Of a DNA stretch of 64,000 nt, positions 27,400-36,274 are shown in pieces. The DNA is from Vagococcus fluvialis. GTDB taxonomy: Bacteria; Bacillota; Bacilli; Lactobacillales; Vagococcaceae. The notes beneath the pieces are model-generated. The model saw only the letters and a program-made list of their open reading frames with translations, did not search any database and was not told the DNA's origin. Each line of letters opens with the position of its first letter. Positions within the stretch are counted from its first letter, which is position 1. The position numbers and the translations under genes are program-made. The stretch covers positions 124,001-188,000 of the forward strand of contig NZ_QPJV01000004.1 of assembly GCF_003337315.1 (NCBI RefSeq). Reading direction: 5' to 3'.

Positions 27400-28392
27400 A
27401 TGGAAATAAAAAAAGCGATATTGCATATTATTGATAGAGAAGCAGGTTCTTTAATTTGTTCACAGGCTGAACTTGATTTAAAAGAGTATGCCGTAAAACA
27501 GTATTTAGACTCAGTTTTAAAAAGATTAGAAAAAGCAGAATACAAAAGTGGTATTTTAAATGATAGCTCAGATTTTTATCATCTAACAACGAATAAAGAG
27601 TTGGATTTTATTGAAAAATCTAGTGAAATGGCTCAAATGGTTTTTGATAGCTTAGCCATTAGTGAGGATGCTCCAAGTGGAGATTTATTAGTAGTTGAAT
27701 TAGCAGAATTAAATGGGACACCAAAATTAGGGTTATTAAAATTCAACTACAAGCCAAGTTTTACTCATCACGTGACTTATGTTGAGGATAAAATGCAAAA
27801 TAATATTATTCTAAATAAAACGATTTTTCCTTCTATGACTCAGCGAATTGACGAATGTTGCCTCATTAATTTAGAGACTTTTGAACTTGAAATTGTAGAG
27901 AAAAAATATAGTTTTGAAGGTCAAAAACGTTTGTTTTTCACAGAACGATTTTTACAGGTTGATCCAAAGCCTACAGTAACTGAAAATTTAAAAATTATTA
28001 AAAAGGCAGTTAAGGAAGTAGCAGGCAGATACAACGAGGAAGAGTATGTTAGTATGAGTCAGACTCAACAAGCTATTTTTGAGAGCATTGAAGAAGATGG
28101 CATTATTAGTAAAGAAAAAATAGCTGATGTCGTTTTTGAAAATAACGAATCAGCTAAACAAGAATATTTTGAGATTATCGAACAAACAAAATTCTCAGAA
28201 GAAATTCCAAGTAATGTTCCTAAGTATGAAAAAAAATATAGTAAACAAAAATTCAAATTAACAAATGGGATTGAATTAAGTGTGCCAACTGATATTTTTA
28301 AAGACAAGGAATTAATTGAATTTATCAATAATCCAGATGGAACTATTTCTGTTATGATTAAAAACGTTGAAGAAGTAGTCAGTAAATTTTAG
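27400..28392 (+). CDS. Nucleoid-associated protein, NdpA/YejK family
   Basis: 330 residues from the ATG at 27400 (GAGAGGTG site); an upstream in-frame ATG at 27376 lies in the preceding terminator and is rejected. The sequence has the family pattern: an N-terminal IKKAILHIIDREAG segment, a central domain with LAISEDAPSGDLLVVEL and FNYKPSFTHHV, and a C-terminal KFKLTNGIELSVPTDIF segment. Members of this NA37 family bind the nucleoid in Gram-negative bacteria; in Gram-positive hosts the role is untested. It converges on the hydrolase gene, and the two coding regions overlap by four bases at their 3' ends. Confidence 0.85.
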   Translation: MEIKKAILHIIDREAGSLICSQAELDLKEYAVKQYLDSVLKRLEKAEYKSGILNDSSDFYHLTTNKELDFIEKSSEMAQMVFDSLAISEDAPSGDLLVVELAELNGTPKLGLLKFNYKPSFTHHVTYVEDKMQNNIILNKTIFPSMTQRIDECCLINLETFELEIVEKKYSFEGQKRLFFTERFLQVDPKPTVTENLKIIKKAVKEVAGRYNEEEYVSMSQTQQAIFESIEEDGIISKEKIADVVFENNESAKQEYFEIIEQTKFSEEIPSNVPKYEKKYSKQKFKLTNGIELSVPTDIFKDKELIEFINNPDGTISVMIKNVEEVVSKF

Positions 28393-29150
28393 TTAGTAAA
28401 TTCTTTTTCAAAGAAATCGGCAGTTCGGTTCATAATATCAATTGTTAAAATATGAGGTTCACCAACACCTGTATCAAAACGCATATTTTTACCATAATCA
28501 GTATGAATATTATCTAGATAAAATTGATGAGTTACCTCGTATGGTAGTTTGGCATCTTCTGTGCCATGCCAAAAATAAAGAGGTCTACCATCAATTTTTT
28601 CTGGCATTAAGTTTAAATCATAGTTAGTTGTCCAAGTCAGTAAATCTTTTAAAACAGGAACATGATAAATATTTTCTTTAGTCATATAAGTTGTTACGCG
28701 GTTGATAAAGTCTTGAAAGTTAGGTGCTCCCATTAAAATAGCAGCAGCTTTGACCTCAGGGAAATGAGTTAAAATGCCAGCAGTTGTCATGCCACCCATT
28801 GAAAAGCCTGCAACACCAAGTAAATCATCTTTAACTAAATGACGTTCCTCAAAATAATCTTTGATTAAAGAAAACTCGCTTAGATTATGCTGAATAGTAG
28901 ACCAGAACCTAAAAGAAGGTATTTTAGTTGGGTTACTAACCAGTCTTTCTCCGTGATACATCCCATCAGGAATAATCACACGCATATTTTTTAAAGCAAT
29001 TTTTTTCCCAGCTGTTAATGCTAGTTCTTTTTTAGTTTGCCAACCATGGTAGTAAACAATTAATGGTAAAGCTTCATTTATTTTATCTTCTGGTGCAACT
29101 TCAAGAATGGGGATGTGTTCAATCATTCTTTTTCTAATAGTTAATTTCAA
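28389..29150 (-). CDS. Alpha/beta hydrolase, YitV/BAAT-type esterase
   Basis: About 253 residues. It has the nucleophile motif GFSMGG, the oxyanion region YYHGWQTKKE, an acidic candidate in FWHGTEDAKLP and a late His (VGEPHIL). No signal peptide, so cytosolic. The start is uncertain: AAGGAG lies at 29161-29166. A TTG at 29150 is ten bases away, a GTG at 29159 is too close, and an internal ATG (MIEHIPI) is also plausible. It probably acts on small esters; the substrate is unknown. Convergent overlap with the nucleoid-associated gene leaves no room for a separate terminator. Confidence 0.8.
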   Translation of the reverse strand: MKLTIRKRMIEHIPILEVAPEDKINEALPLIVYYHGWQTKKELALTAGKKIALKNMRVIIPDGMYHGERLVSNPTKIPSFRFWSTIQHNLSEFSLIKDYFEERHLVKDDLLGVAGFSMGGMTTAGILTHFPEVKAAAILMGAPNFQDFINRVTTYMTKENIYHVPVLKDLLTWTTNYDLNLMPEKIDGRPLYFWHGTEDAKLPYEVTHQFYLDNIHTDYGKNMRFDTGVGEPHILTIDIMNRTADFFEKEFTN

Positions 29151-29312
29151 AGTTTTCACGCTCCTTAAATATAGTTTACGAAAGTCGACCAAAGAAGTAA
29201 ACTAAAGTGATTTATAGGAGATAAAATAAAGATTTATTAGGGTTTAACATGGTATTTTTTATGAATTTCTATTATAATGGAGAGTGAGTTTTCAAAAGAG
29301 AGGAGAATGGTA

Positions 29313-31019
29313 GTGGCATATCAAGCGTTATATCGTGAATGGCGTTCTCAGACATTTGATACAATGATTGGGCAGCAAATGATTACCCAAACATTAAAAA
29401 ATGCAATTATTCAAGATAAAGTGTCCCATGCGTATCTCTTTACAGGACCTAGAGGAACAGGGAAAACAAGTGCTGCTAAAGTTTTTGCTAAAGCAGTTAA
29501 CTGTAAGTTTGCTAAAAACGGAGAACCTTGTAATGAATGTCCTGATTGTATCGGCATTACTGAAGGTAGAGTGAACGATGTTATTGAAATAGATGCTGCT
29601 AGTAATAATGGTGTCGAAGAAATTAGAGAAATCCGTGACAAAGTGAAATATGCACCTACTCAAGTGACTTATAAAATTTATATCATTGATGAGGTTCATA
29701 TGTTATCAACTGGTGCCTTTAATGCCTTATTAAAAACATTAGAAGAACCACCTAAACACGTTATTTTTATATTAGCTACAACTGAGCCTCATAAGATTCC
29801 AGCAACTATTATATCAAGAACACAACGTTTTGATTTTAAACGTATTGGTTTAGAGGATATAGTTGGTCATTTGAAATATATTTTAGATCAAAAAAATATT
29901 TCTTATGAAGATGCAGCTGTTAAAATTGTTGCTAGGAGTGCTGAAGGTGGTATGAGGGATGCGTTAAGTATTCTTGATCAGGCCTTATCTTTTAGTGAAG
30001 AAACTTTAACTGTAAATGATGCTTTAGAAGTAACAGGTAGTTTAACTAATGACATGATGGATCAATATTTGTCTTATTGTATTAATCATGAAACAGAAAA
30101 AGCTTTAGATATTTTAAATCAGCTTCTTAGAGATGGTAAGGAAAGTAATCGAATTGTTGAGAACTTATTACTTTATTGTCGTGATTTACTGATGCATAAA
30201 CAAGCACCTGTTATTTTAGAAAAACAAGTTGGTTATGTAACAGATACCTTCAAAAAATTAAGTGAAGAAGTAACGGTTGAAAAACTTTATGAGTTAATCA
30301 ATGAACTAAATGAAACTCAAAAAGAAATTAGATTTAGTTATCAACCAACAGTCTTTCTAGAAGTCATGACTGTTAAGTTGTCTACTAGCTCGCTAGCTTC
30401 TTCTAAAACAAGTGAGTTAAGTACAAGTGAAATTGGTGCTTCAAATGAAGATAACTCTTATCTACTTGATAAAATTAACCAGCTAGAATTAGAAGTTCAT
30501 TCCTTAAAAGAAAAAGGGATTCAAGTTAGTAGGCAAGAAGCTACACAATCAAATGCACCTAAAAAGGCGAAAGCTTCAACTTATAGAATTCCAACTGAGC
30601 AAGTTTATCAAGTATTAGAAAAGGCTAAAAAAGATCAACTGATTGCTGTTAAAGGTGCATGGCAAGAGTTATTGCAATTCTTATCCGTAACTCAAAGAGC
30701 TATGATAAAAGCAAGTGAACCTGTGGCGGCTAGTGAGGATAGTCTAGTGATTGCTTTTGATTATGAAATTTTATGTCAAAAGGCAAGTCAAGATGAAGAA
30801 TTAGCAATTGCAATGAGACATGGCTTTGAAAGACTATTAAGGTATTCACCTAATTTTATTAGTGTACCAAAAGAACAATGGACAGAACTAAGGCAATCCT
30901 TTATCTCACAAATGGATACATCAAGTACTCCAGGTGAAGAAAAACAAGTCCAAAGTGATCCAGTAGTGGATGAAGCAAAAGAATTATTTGGTTCTTTTGT
31001 TAATATTATAGAAGACTAA
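29313..31019 (+). CDS. dnaX: DNA polymerase III subunit gamma/tau
   Basis: 568 residues from a GTG at 29313, seven bases after AGGAG; the longer frame from 29277 would swallow the ribosome site. AAA+ clamp-loader motifs are present: GPRGTGKTS (Walker A), a four-Cys zinc module (CNECPDC type), IIDEVHML (Walker B) and ATTEPHKIP with ISRTQRFDFK (sensor and SRC-like). The tau-specific C-terminus is present and ends in an acidic segment (DEAKELFGSFVNIIED). It heads the dnaX-ybaB-recR cluster. I see no obvious A-run for programmed gamma production. Confidence 0.96.
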   Translation: MAYQALYREWRSQTFDTMIGQQMITQTLKNAIIQDKVSHAYLFTGPRGTGKTSAAKVFAKAVNCKFAKNGEPCNECPDCIGITEGRVNDVIEIDAASNNGVEEIREIRDKVKYAPTQVTYKIYIIDEVHMLSTGAFNALLKTLEEPPKHVIFILATTEPHKIPATIISRTQRFDFKRIGLEDIVGHLKYILDQKNISYEDAAVKIVARSAEGGMRDALSILDQALSFSEETLTVNDALEVTGSLTNDMMDQYLSYCINHETEKALDILNQLLRDGKESNRIVENLLLYCRDLLMHKQAPVILEKQVGYVTDTFKKLSEEVTVEKLYELINELNETQKEIRFSYQPTVFLEVMTVKLSTSSLASSKTSELSTSEIGASNEDNSYLLDKINQLELEVHSLKEKGIQVSRQEATQSNAPKKAKASTYRIPTEQVYQVLEKAKKDQLIAVKGAWQELLQFLSVTQRAMIKASEPVAASEDSLVIAFDYEILCQKASQDEELAIAMRHGFERLLRYSPNFISVPKEQWTELRQSFISQMDTSSTPGEEKQVQSDPVVDEAKELFGSFVNIIED

Positions 31020-31044
31020 TTATATATTATAGGAGAGATTTATT

Positions 31045-31359
31045 ATGATGCGTGGAATGGGAAATATGCAAGGTATGATGAAACAAATGCAAAAAATGCA
31101 AAAGGAAATGACTGAAACCAAAGCTCAATTAGATAGCATGGAATTTACTGGCGAAGCTGGAAACGGCTTAGTTGTTATTACGATGACTGGTGAGCGAAAA
31201 GTAATTAATGTAGAAATCAAACCAGATGTACTTGATCCAGAAGATGCAGATATGACTCAAGATTTAGTTTTAGCTGCAACAAATGATGTATTAGCAAAAA
31301 TTGAAGTAGAAACAGAAAAAATGATGGGTAAGTATACTAAAAACATCCCTGGATTCTAA
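31045..31359 (+). CDS. ybaB: YbaB/EbfC nucleoid-associated protein
   Basis: 104 residues. The Met/Gly/Gln-rich N-terminus ([21 protein letters not shown]) leads into the EbfC fold with [16 protein letters not shown]. It binds DNA as a dimer and is encoded between dnaX and recR in most bacteria, suggesting a role in replication-coupled repair. AGGAGAG lies upstream. Two adjacent ATG codons are possible starts. Confidence 0.95.
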   Translation: MMRGMGNMQGMMKQMQKMQKEMTETKAQLDSMEFTGEAGNGLVVITMTGERKVINVEIKPDVLDPEDADMTQDLVLAATNDVLAKIEVETEKMMGKYTKNIPGF

Positions 31360-31381
31360 CAATAAAATAGACAAATGAAAG

Positions 31382-31406
31382 CAGGAAGGAAACTTCCTGT
31401 TTTTTT
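31382..31406 (+). terminator. Stem-loop between ybaB and recR
   Basis: A perfect stem CAGGAAG/CTTCCTG with a GAAA tetraloop and seven T. It would reduce or uncouple recR expression from dnaX-ybaB. Confidence 0.85.
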
Positions 31407-31426
31407 AAGAGAAAGAAGGCTTTTAG

Positions 31427-32023
31427 ATGCATTATCCAACTCCTATAGCAAAATTAATTGAAAGTTATATGAAACTCCCAGGAATCGGAGCAAAAACAGC
31501 TACACGTTTAGCATTCTACACAATTAATATGAGAGAAGAAGATGTTACAGAGTTTGCTAAGTCTTTAATCAGTGTCAAACGTGATTTACATTACTGTGAT
31601 ATTTGTGGCAATATTACAGACGAAGCAACTTGTGATATTTGCCGAAACCCTAATCGAGATAAATCAACTATTTTAGTTGTTGAAGAAACAAAAGACGTGA
31701 TGTCTATGGAAAAAATGAGAGAGTACAAAGGTCTTTATCATGTTCTTAATGGTGTCTTATCTCCAATGGATGGGACAGGACCTGATGATTTAAATATTGC
31801 CTCCCTTATTAAGAGACTTCACGGAGATGAGGTCAAAGAAGTCATCATTGCAACTAATGCGACAACTGATGGTGAAGCTACTGCTATGTACTTATCTCGT
31901 TTAATTAAACCAGCTGGTATCAAAGTAACTAGATTAGCCCATGGTTTATCAGTGGGGAGTGATATTGAGTATGCAGATGAAATTACATTACTTAAAGCAG
32001 TTGAAGGAAGAACAGAGTTATAG
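31427..32023 (+). CDS. recR: Recombination mediator RecR
   Basis: 198 residues. It has an N-terminal helix-hairpin-helix ([14 protein letters not shown]), a four-Cys zinc finger ([16 protein letters not shown]), and a Toprim domain with [12 protein letters not shown] and a C-terminal Walker-B-like segment. It works with RecO/RecF to load RecA on gapped DNA. It begins the run recR-tmk-darA-holB-ricT-yabA. Confidence 0.97.
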   Translation: MHYPTPIAKLIESYMKLPGIGAKTATRLAFYTINMREEDVTEFAKSLISVKRDLHYCDICGNITDEATCDICRNPNRDKSTILVVEETKDVMSMEKMREYKGLYHVLNGVLSPMDGTGPDDLNIASLIKRLHGDEVKEVIIATNATTDGEATAMYLSRLIKPAGIKVTRLAHGLSVGSDIEYADEITLLKAVEGRTEL

Positions 32024-32041
32024 AAATTGGAGTGAGTTAAA

Positions 32042-32683
32042 ATGAAGGGAATCTTTATTACAATAGAAGGACCAGATGGAGCGGGGAAAACAACAGTTGT
32101 TAAAGAACTAAATAAAATGTTAGTTGAAACAAGTAAAATGGAAGTCGTTGTCACAAGAGAACCTGGTGGCATTCCAATCTCTGAAAAAATTCGCCAGATT
32201 ATTTTAGATCCAGAAAATACTGAAATGGATGAAAGAACAGAAGCTTTACTTTATGCAGCTGCTAGAAGACAACATTTAGTTGAAAAAGTATTACCGGCTT
32301 TAAAAGAAGAAAAATTAGTTTTATGTGATAGATTCATTGATAGTTCAGTGGCTTATCAAGGAGCAGCACGAGGTATTGGGGAAAAAGAAGTCTATGAGCT
32401 TAACCAATTTGCTATTGAAGGACACTTACCTGATTTAACACTTTATCTTGATGTGCCATCAGAAGTTGGACTTGAGCGCATTAATAAGGGTAGAAAAGCA
32501 GAAGAATTAGACCGATTAGATAAAGAGGCCTTACCCTTTCATCAAAAAGTTAGACAGTCCTACTTAACCCTATTAAAAGAAAATCCAGAACGAATAGTTT
32601 TAGTAGATGCTAAAGAAGATATAGAAAAAGTTGTCAAAAATTGTTATGATTTAATCAAGGAAAAATATCCTGCAATTTTTTAA
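32042..32683 (+). CDS. tmk: Thymidylate kinase
   Basis: 213 residues. It has the P-loop GPDGAGKTT, the DR(F/Y) motif CDRFIDSSVAYQG and the lid region. It converts dTMP to dTDP for DNA synthesis. GGAGTG precedes the ATG; the gap from recR is 18 bases, so they are one operon. A neighbouring replication gene set is the standard context. Confidence 0.97.
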   Translation: MKGIFITIEGPDGAGKTTVVKELNKMLVETSKMEVVVTREPGGIPISEKIRQIILDPENTEMDERTEALLYAAARRQHLVEKVLPALKEEKLVLCDRFIDSSVAYQGAARGIGEKEVYELNQFAIEGHLPDLTLYLDVPSEVGLERINKGRKAEELDRLDKEALPFHQKVRQSYLTLLKENPERIVLVDAKEDIEKVVKNCYDLIKEKYPAIF

Positions 32684-32702
32684 ACTGTGAAAGGTAGGGA
32701 TT

Positions 32703-33035
32703 ATGATGAAACTCTTATTAGCAATTGTTCAAGATAAAGATAGTAACCGTTTGTCTAGTGAATTTATTAAAACCAATATCCGTGCAACTAAACTTTCAAG
32801 TACTGGTGGCTTTTTAAGAGCTGGCAATACTACTTTTATTGTTGGGATTGAGGATGAGCGTGTCGAAGAGGTCTTACAAGTTATTAAAGAGACGTGTCAG
32901 TCAAGAGAGCAGTATGTAACCTCTCCTGTGACTTTCGATATTTCTATGGATCCACATGCCAGTTACCCAATTGAAATTCAAGTAGGTGGAGCGACTGTTT
33001 TTGTTATGCCAGTGGAAGGATTTCATCAGTTCTAA
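32703..33035 (+). CDS. darA: Cyclic di-AMP receptor DarA (PII-like)
   Basis: 110 residues with a PII-like fold. The family signature is MKLLLAIVQDKDSNRL, then TKLSSTGGFLRAGNTTF, a large T-loop region and the C-terminal FVMPVEGFHQF. DarA (YaaQ, PstA in Listeria) binds cyclic di-AMP as a trimer; its effector is still unclear. It overlaps holB by one base. Confidence 0.95.
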   Translation: MMKLLLAIVQDKDSNRLSSEFIKTNIRATKLSSTGGFLRAGNTTFIVGIEDERVEEVLQVIKETCQSREQYVTSPVTFDISMDPHASYPIEIQVGGATVFVMPVEGFHQF

Positions 33036-33979
33036 TGGAAAAAAATTTAAAATCGCAAATTCTTGAGGCACAACCTCAATTAGCTAAACAGTTTCAAAAA
33101 GTATTGAAAAACAATAAGTTAACTCATGCTTATTTAATAGAAAATCAAGATCATCAAATGACCTATGATTTTTCACTGTGGTTATCTCAAGCTATCTTTT
33201 GTTTGAATCCAGTTGAAGGTGATGCATGTGGCAACTGTGATAACTGTCGCCGTGTGGAAAGTTTTGATTTTCCAGATATAAATACGATTGAGCCAGATGG
33301 TCAAACGATAAAAGTAGATCAAATACGAGATATCAAGCAAACTTTCATTAGAAGTGGAATGGAATCGAGAAAAAAAGTGTTAATTATTAGACAGGCTGAA
33401 AAAATGACTGTTAACGCAGCTAATGGGTTACTGAAATTTATTGAAGAGCCTGATGGAATGATGTATGTTTTCTTCTTAACTTCAAACATCAATAAAATCA
33501 TTCCTACCATTCAATCAAGATGTCAACAAGTTTATTTAAAACCTGTTCCTAAGAAAAGTATTGAGTCTGAATTAAGCCAGGTAACAGATTTTTCTGAAAA
33601 TCAGATTAAAATTATCGCAGAGTTAAGTGATTCTAAGGAGATGGCTGTTGAATTATCAAAAGATGAGTGGTTTAATAGTTCTAAAGAAATAGTGTCTAAA
33701 TGGTTTCAATATTTACAGAGTAAAAATTCATTAAGCTTTGTTTTTGTCCAACAGCATATCGTAAAAATAGCTAAAGACAAAGAGCAACAGTTTTTAATCT
33801 TAGACCTATTACTTGTTTTATATCGCTTAGAGTTAAAACAAAGTATAAAAAATGAAAGTATTAAACAACAAGAATTAATGAGTGCTATAGAAAAAATAAT
33901 TGCAGCCCGAAGAAAATTAGAAGCTAATGTTTCTTTTCAAAGTGTGTGTGAGCAGTTAGTATGGCAGTTGTTAAATTAA
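33035..33979 (+). CDS. holB: DNA polymerase III subunit delta'
   Basis: 314 residues. It has a clamp-loader AAA+ fold without a functional P-loop, as usual for delta'. The zinc module CGNCDNCR is followed by IRQAEKMTVNAANGLLKFIEEP and an SRC-like SRCQQVYL motif. The N-terminal segment THAYLIENQ replaces the Walker A found in DnaX. It is translationally coupled to darA and followed after 17 bases by ricT. Confidence 0.95.
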   Translation: MEKNLKSQILEAQPQLAKQFQKVLKNNKLTHAYLIENQDHQMTYDFSLWLSQAIFCLNPVEGDACGNCDNCRRVESFDFPDINTIEPDGQTIKVDQIRDIKQTFIRSGMESRKKVLIIRQAEKMTVNAANGLLKFIEEPDGMMYVFFLTSNINKIIPTIQSRCQQVYLKPVPKKSIESELSQVTDFSENQIKIIAELSDSKEMAVELSKDEWFNSSKEIVSKWFQYLQSKNSLSFVFVQQHIVKIAKDKEQQFLILDLLLVLYRLELKQSIKNESIKQQELMSAIEKIIAARRKLEANVSFQSVCEQLVWQLLN

Positions 33980-33996
33980 TATAGGAGGACGACACA

Positions 33997-34827
33997 ATGG
34001 TAGAAGTAGTCGGTGTTCGCTTTAAGCCAGCTGGAAGAATTTACTATTACACAGGTGCAACTAATCAAATCACTTACACATACAATCAAGAAGTTTTGGT
34101 AGAGTCACAAAAAGCTAAAGAATTAGCCTTTGTTGCAATTCCTAAGAAGGAAATACCTAAAGAAGATTTACCAGATGAGTTAAAGCCAATCCTTCAAGTA
34201 GCAACAGAGAAGGAATTAAGAAAATACCAACAAAACCAAGTTGACGCAAAAGAAGCCTATATTATTACTAAAAATAAAATTTCAGAACATCAACTTGAAA
34301 TGAAACTAGTTGATGCTGAATATACATTTGATAGAAGTAAAATTATTTTCAGCTTTACCGCAGACGGTCGAATTGATTTTAGAGAACTCGTTAAAGACTT
34401 AGCAAGTATTTTCAAAACTCGAATTGAACTTAGACAAATTGGAGTTAGAGATGAGGCTAAGCTTTTAGGAGGTATTGGTCCTTGTGGCAGACCTCTATGT
34501 TGTAGCACTTTTTTAGGAGACTTTGCAGCGGTATCAATAAAAATGGCGAAAGAACAAGGTTTATCATTAAATCCAACTAAAATTTCTGGTGTTTGTGGTA
34601 GATTGATGTGCTGTTTAAATTATGAAAATGATGAATATGAAAGAGTTAGAAAACTAATGCCTGATTTTGGGCAAACAGTAGAGACTCCAGATGGTCCAGG
34701 TAGAGTGATTGGATTAAATGTTTTATCAGAAGTTGTGAAGATAAAATTGCAATCTAGAGAAACTCCTGTAGAATATGATTTAGATGAGTTAAATGAAGCA
34801 AAAGAGCTGATGAAAAGGGAAGATTAG
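33997..34827 (+). CDS. ricT: PSP1-domain protein RicT/YaaT
   Basis: 276 residues with the PSP1 domain. The cysteine pattern GPCGRPLCC...GVCGRLMCCL binds iron-sulfur in the Bacillus RicAFT complex, which directs RNase Y processing. Although the family is sometimes labelled stage 0 sporulation, its presence here does not imply sporulation. The ribosome site is AGGAGG. It is one base from yabA. Confidence 0.94.
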   Translation: MVEVVGVRFKPAGRIYYYTGATNQITYTYNQEVLVESQKAKELAFVAIPKKEIPKEDLPDELKPILQVATEKELRKYQQNQVDAKEAYIITKNKISEHQLEMKLVDAEYTFDRSKIIFSFTADGRIDFRELVKDLASIFKTRIELRQIGVRDEAKLLGGIGPCGRPLCCSTFLGDFAAVSIKMAKEQGLSLNPTKISGVCGRLMCCLNYENDEYERVRKLMPDFGQTVETPDGPGRVIGLNVLSEVVKIKLQSRETPVEYDLDELNEAKELMKRED

Positions 34828-34828
34828 C

Positions 34829-35161
34829 ATGGAAAAAACAAATCTGTATGATGAATTAGTAGATGTAGAGAAAACGTTACAAACCATGTTATCCCAAATT
34901 GGTGAGATGAAAGATGTAATTGATACAGTTCTAGAAAAGAATTTGAATTTAGAACTTGAAAATCAACACTTAAGAGATCGTTTAGAAAAATTAGAACGAG
35001 AAGATTTACCAGAAGATAGTAAACAAGAATTATCTAAGTCTCGTTTGAATTTAGAAAAACTGTACGAGCAAGGCTTTCATGTTTGTAAAGATTTTTATGG
35101 TTCAAGAAGAGAGAACCATGAAGAATGCGTTTTTTGTTCACATATGATTTATGGAAAATAG
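34829..35161 (+). CDS. yabA: Replication initiation control protein YabA
   Basis: 110 residues. An N-terminal leucine-zipper coiled coil (1-60) is followed by a C-terminal zinc-binding domain with HVCKDFYG and CVFC. YabA binds DnaA and DnaN and limits re-initiation of replication. It ends the operon with a strong terminator. Confidence 0.95.
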   Translation: MEKTNLYDELVDVEKTLQTMLSQIGEMKDVIDTVLEKNLNLELENQHLRDRLEKLEREDLPEDSKQELSKSRLNLEKLYEQGFHVCKDFYGSRRENHEECVFCSHMIYGK

Positions 35162-35195
35162 AACTGGTGAGGCAAATTGCCTAACCAGTTTTTTT
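35162..35195 (+). terminator. Terminator after yabA
   Basis: The stem AACTGGTGAGGCAA/GCCTAACCAGTT with one mismatch, then seven T. Confidence 0.88.
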
Positions 35196-35210
35196 AAAGG
35201 AGTAAAATAA

Positions 35211-36080
35211 ATGAAACAGCAAAAAAGTTTTAAACATATGGAAAGAGGAAAACTTTATTTGGTCCCAACACCAATAGGAAACTTAGAAGATATGACCTTT
35301 CGTTCTGTTAAAACCTTAAAAGAAGTTAATATTATTGCAAGCGAAGATACGAGAAATACTAAAAAGTTATTAAATCACTTTGATATTTCAACGAAACAAA
35401 TAAGTTTACATGAACATAATGTGGCCGAAAGAGTGCCTGAGTTAATTGAGATGTTAAAAGAGGGGCAAACAATTGCTCAAGTAAGTGATGCTGGTATGCC
35501 ATCAATTAGTGATCCAGGTCATGAATTAGTCGTCAAAGCCATTTCAGAGGATATTGATGTGATATCCTTACCTGGAGCATCAGCAGGAATTACAGCTCTG
35601 ATCGCATCAGGAATTGCTCCTCAGCCATTTACATTTTATGGTTTTTTACCTCGTAAAAATAACGAACAAAAAAATGCACTACAAACATTAAAAAACATGG
35701 AGAGTGCTTTGATTTTTTATGAATCACCTCATAGAATTGCTAAAACTTTAGCAAATATGAAGGAAATTTTTGGGGAAACAAGACAAGCAGTTCTATGTAG
35801 AGAGTTAACTAAACTATATGAAGAATACACACGAGGGACAATCGAGTCATTATTAGAATTTTTTGAAGAGCAAACAATAAAAGGAGAGTGTTGTTTAATC
35901 ATTGAAGGGTTTGACCCAAGTCAAGAAACTAATTCTTTAGAAGAAAATTTAACACCAATGGAGCATGTTAACTTATTAATAAATGAAATGGGCTTCACAA
36001 GTAAAGAAGCGATTAAAGAAGTTGCTAAAATTAGAGGATTAAAAAAACAAGTGGTGTATAAGGAATTTCACGGAGAATAA
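35211..36080 (+). CDS. rsmI: 16S rRNA 2'-O-ribose C1402 methyltransferase
   Basis: 289 residues. It is a class III SAM methyltransferase with the signatures LYLVPTPIGNLEDMTFR, ASEDTRNTKKLL, SDAGMPSISDPG and PGASAGITALIASG. It methylates the 2'-OH of C1402 in the decoding centre together with RsmH. AAAGGAG precedes the ATG. The terminator in front makes it partly independent of yabA, though it may receive read-through. Confidence 0.96.
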   Translation: MKQQKSFKHMERGKLYLVPTPIGNLEDMTFRSVKTLKEVNIIASEDTRNTKKLLNHFDISTKQISLHEHNVAERVPELIEMLKEGQTIAQVSDAGMPSISDPGHELVVKAISEDIDVISLPGASAGITALIASGIAPQPFTFYGFLPRKNNEQKNALQTLKNMESALIFYESPHRIAKTLANMKEIFGETRQAVLCRELTKLYEEYTRGTIESLLEFFEEQTIKGECCLIIEGFDPSQETNSLEENLTPMEHVNLLINEMGFTSKEAIKEVAKIRGLKKQVVYKEFHGE

Positions 36081-36112
36081 TATTTTATTGTGAAATATCA
36101 CATTGAAAAAAG

Positions 36113-36140
36113 TTGCATATTAATAGGGTTATGATATAAT
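36113..36140 (+). promoter_or_regulatory. Promoter of the coiled-coil protein gene
   Basis: TTGCAT (36113-36118), a 16-base spacer and a perfect TATAAT (36135-36140). The leader is then about 130 bases, U-rich and without a clear structure that I can see. Confidence 0.7.
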
Positions 36141-36274
36141 TTTCTTGTATAAGTACCATTAGAATAGGCATGTTGAGTTTATTTTTTTAGGTTTTCTTTG
36201 TTTTTTTATTCTGAGAATACTTGGAAGTTTCATAGTTTTTATAAATATAAGTTTTATTGTGAGGTGGGATTGTA

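Noticed and set aside
33997-34827. Stage 0 sporulation label for the PSP1 protein as evidence of sporulation
   Set aside because: The RicT family is common in non-sporulating Firmicutes, and no sporulation genes are in the window.
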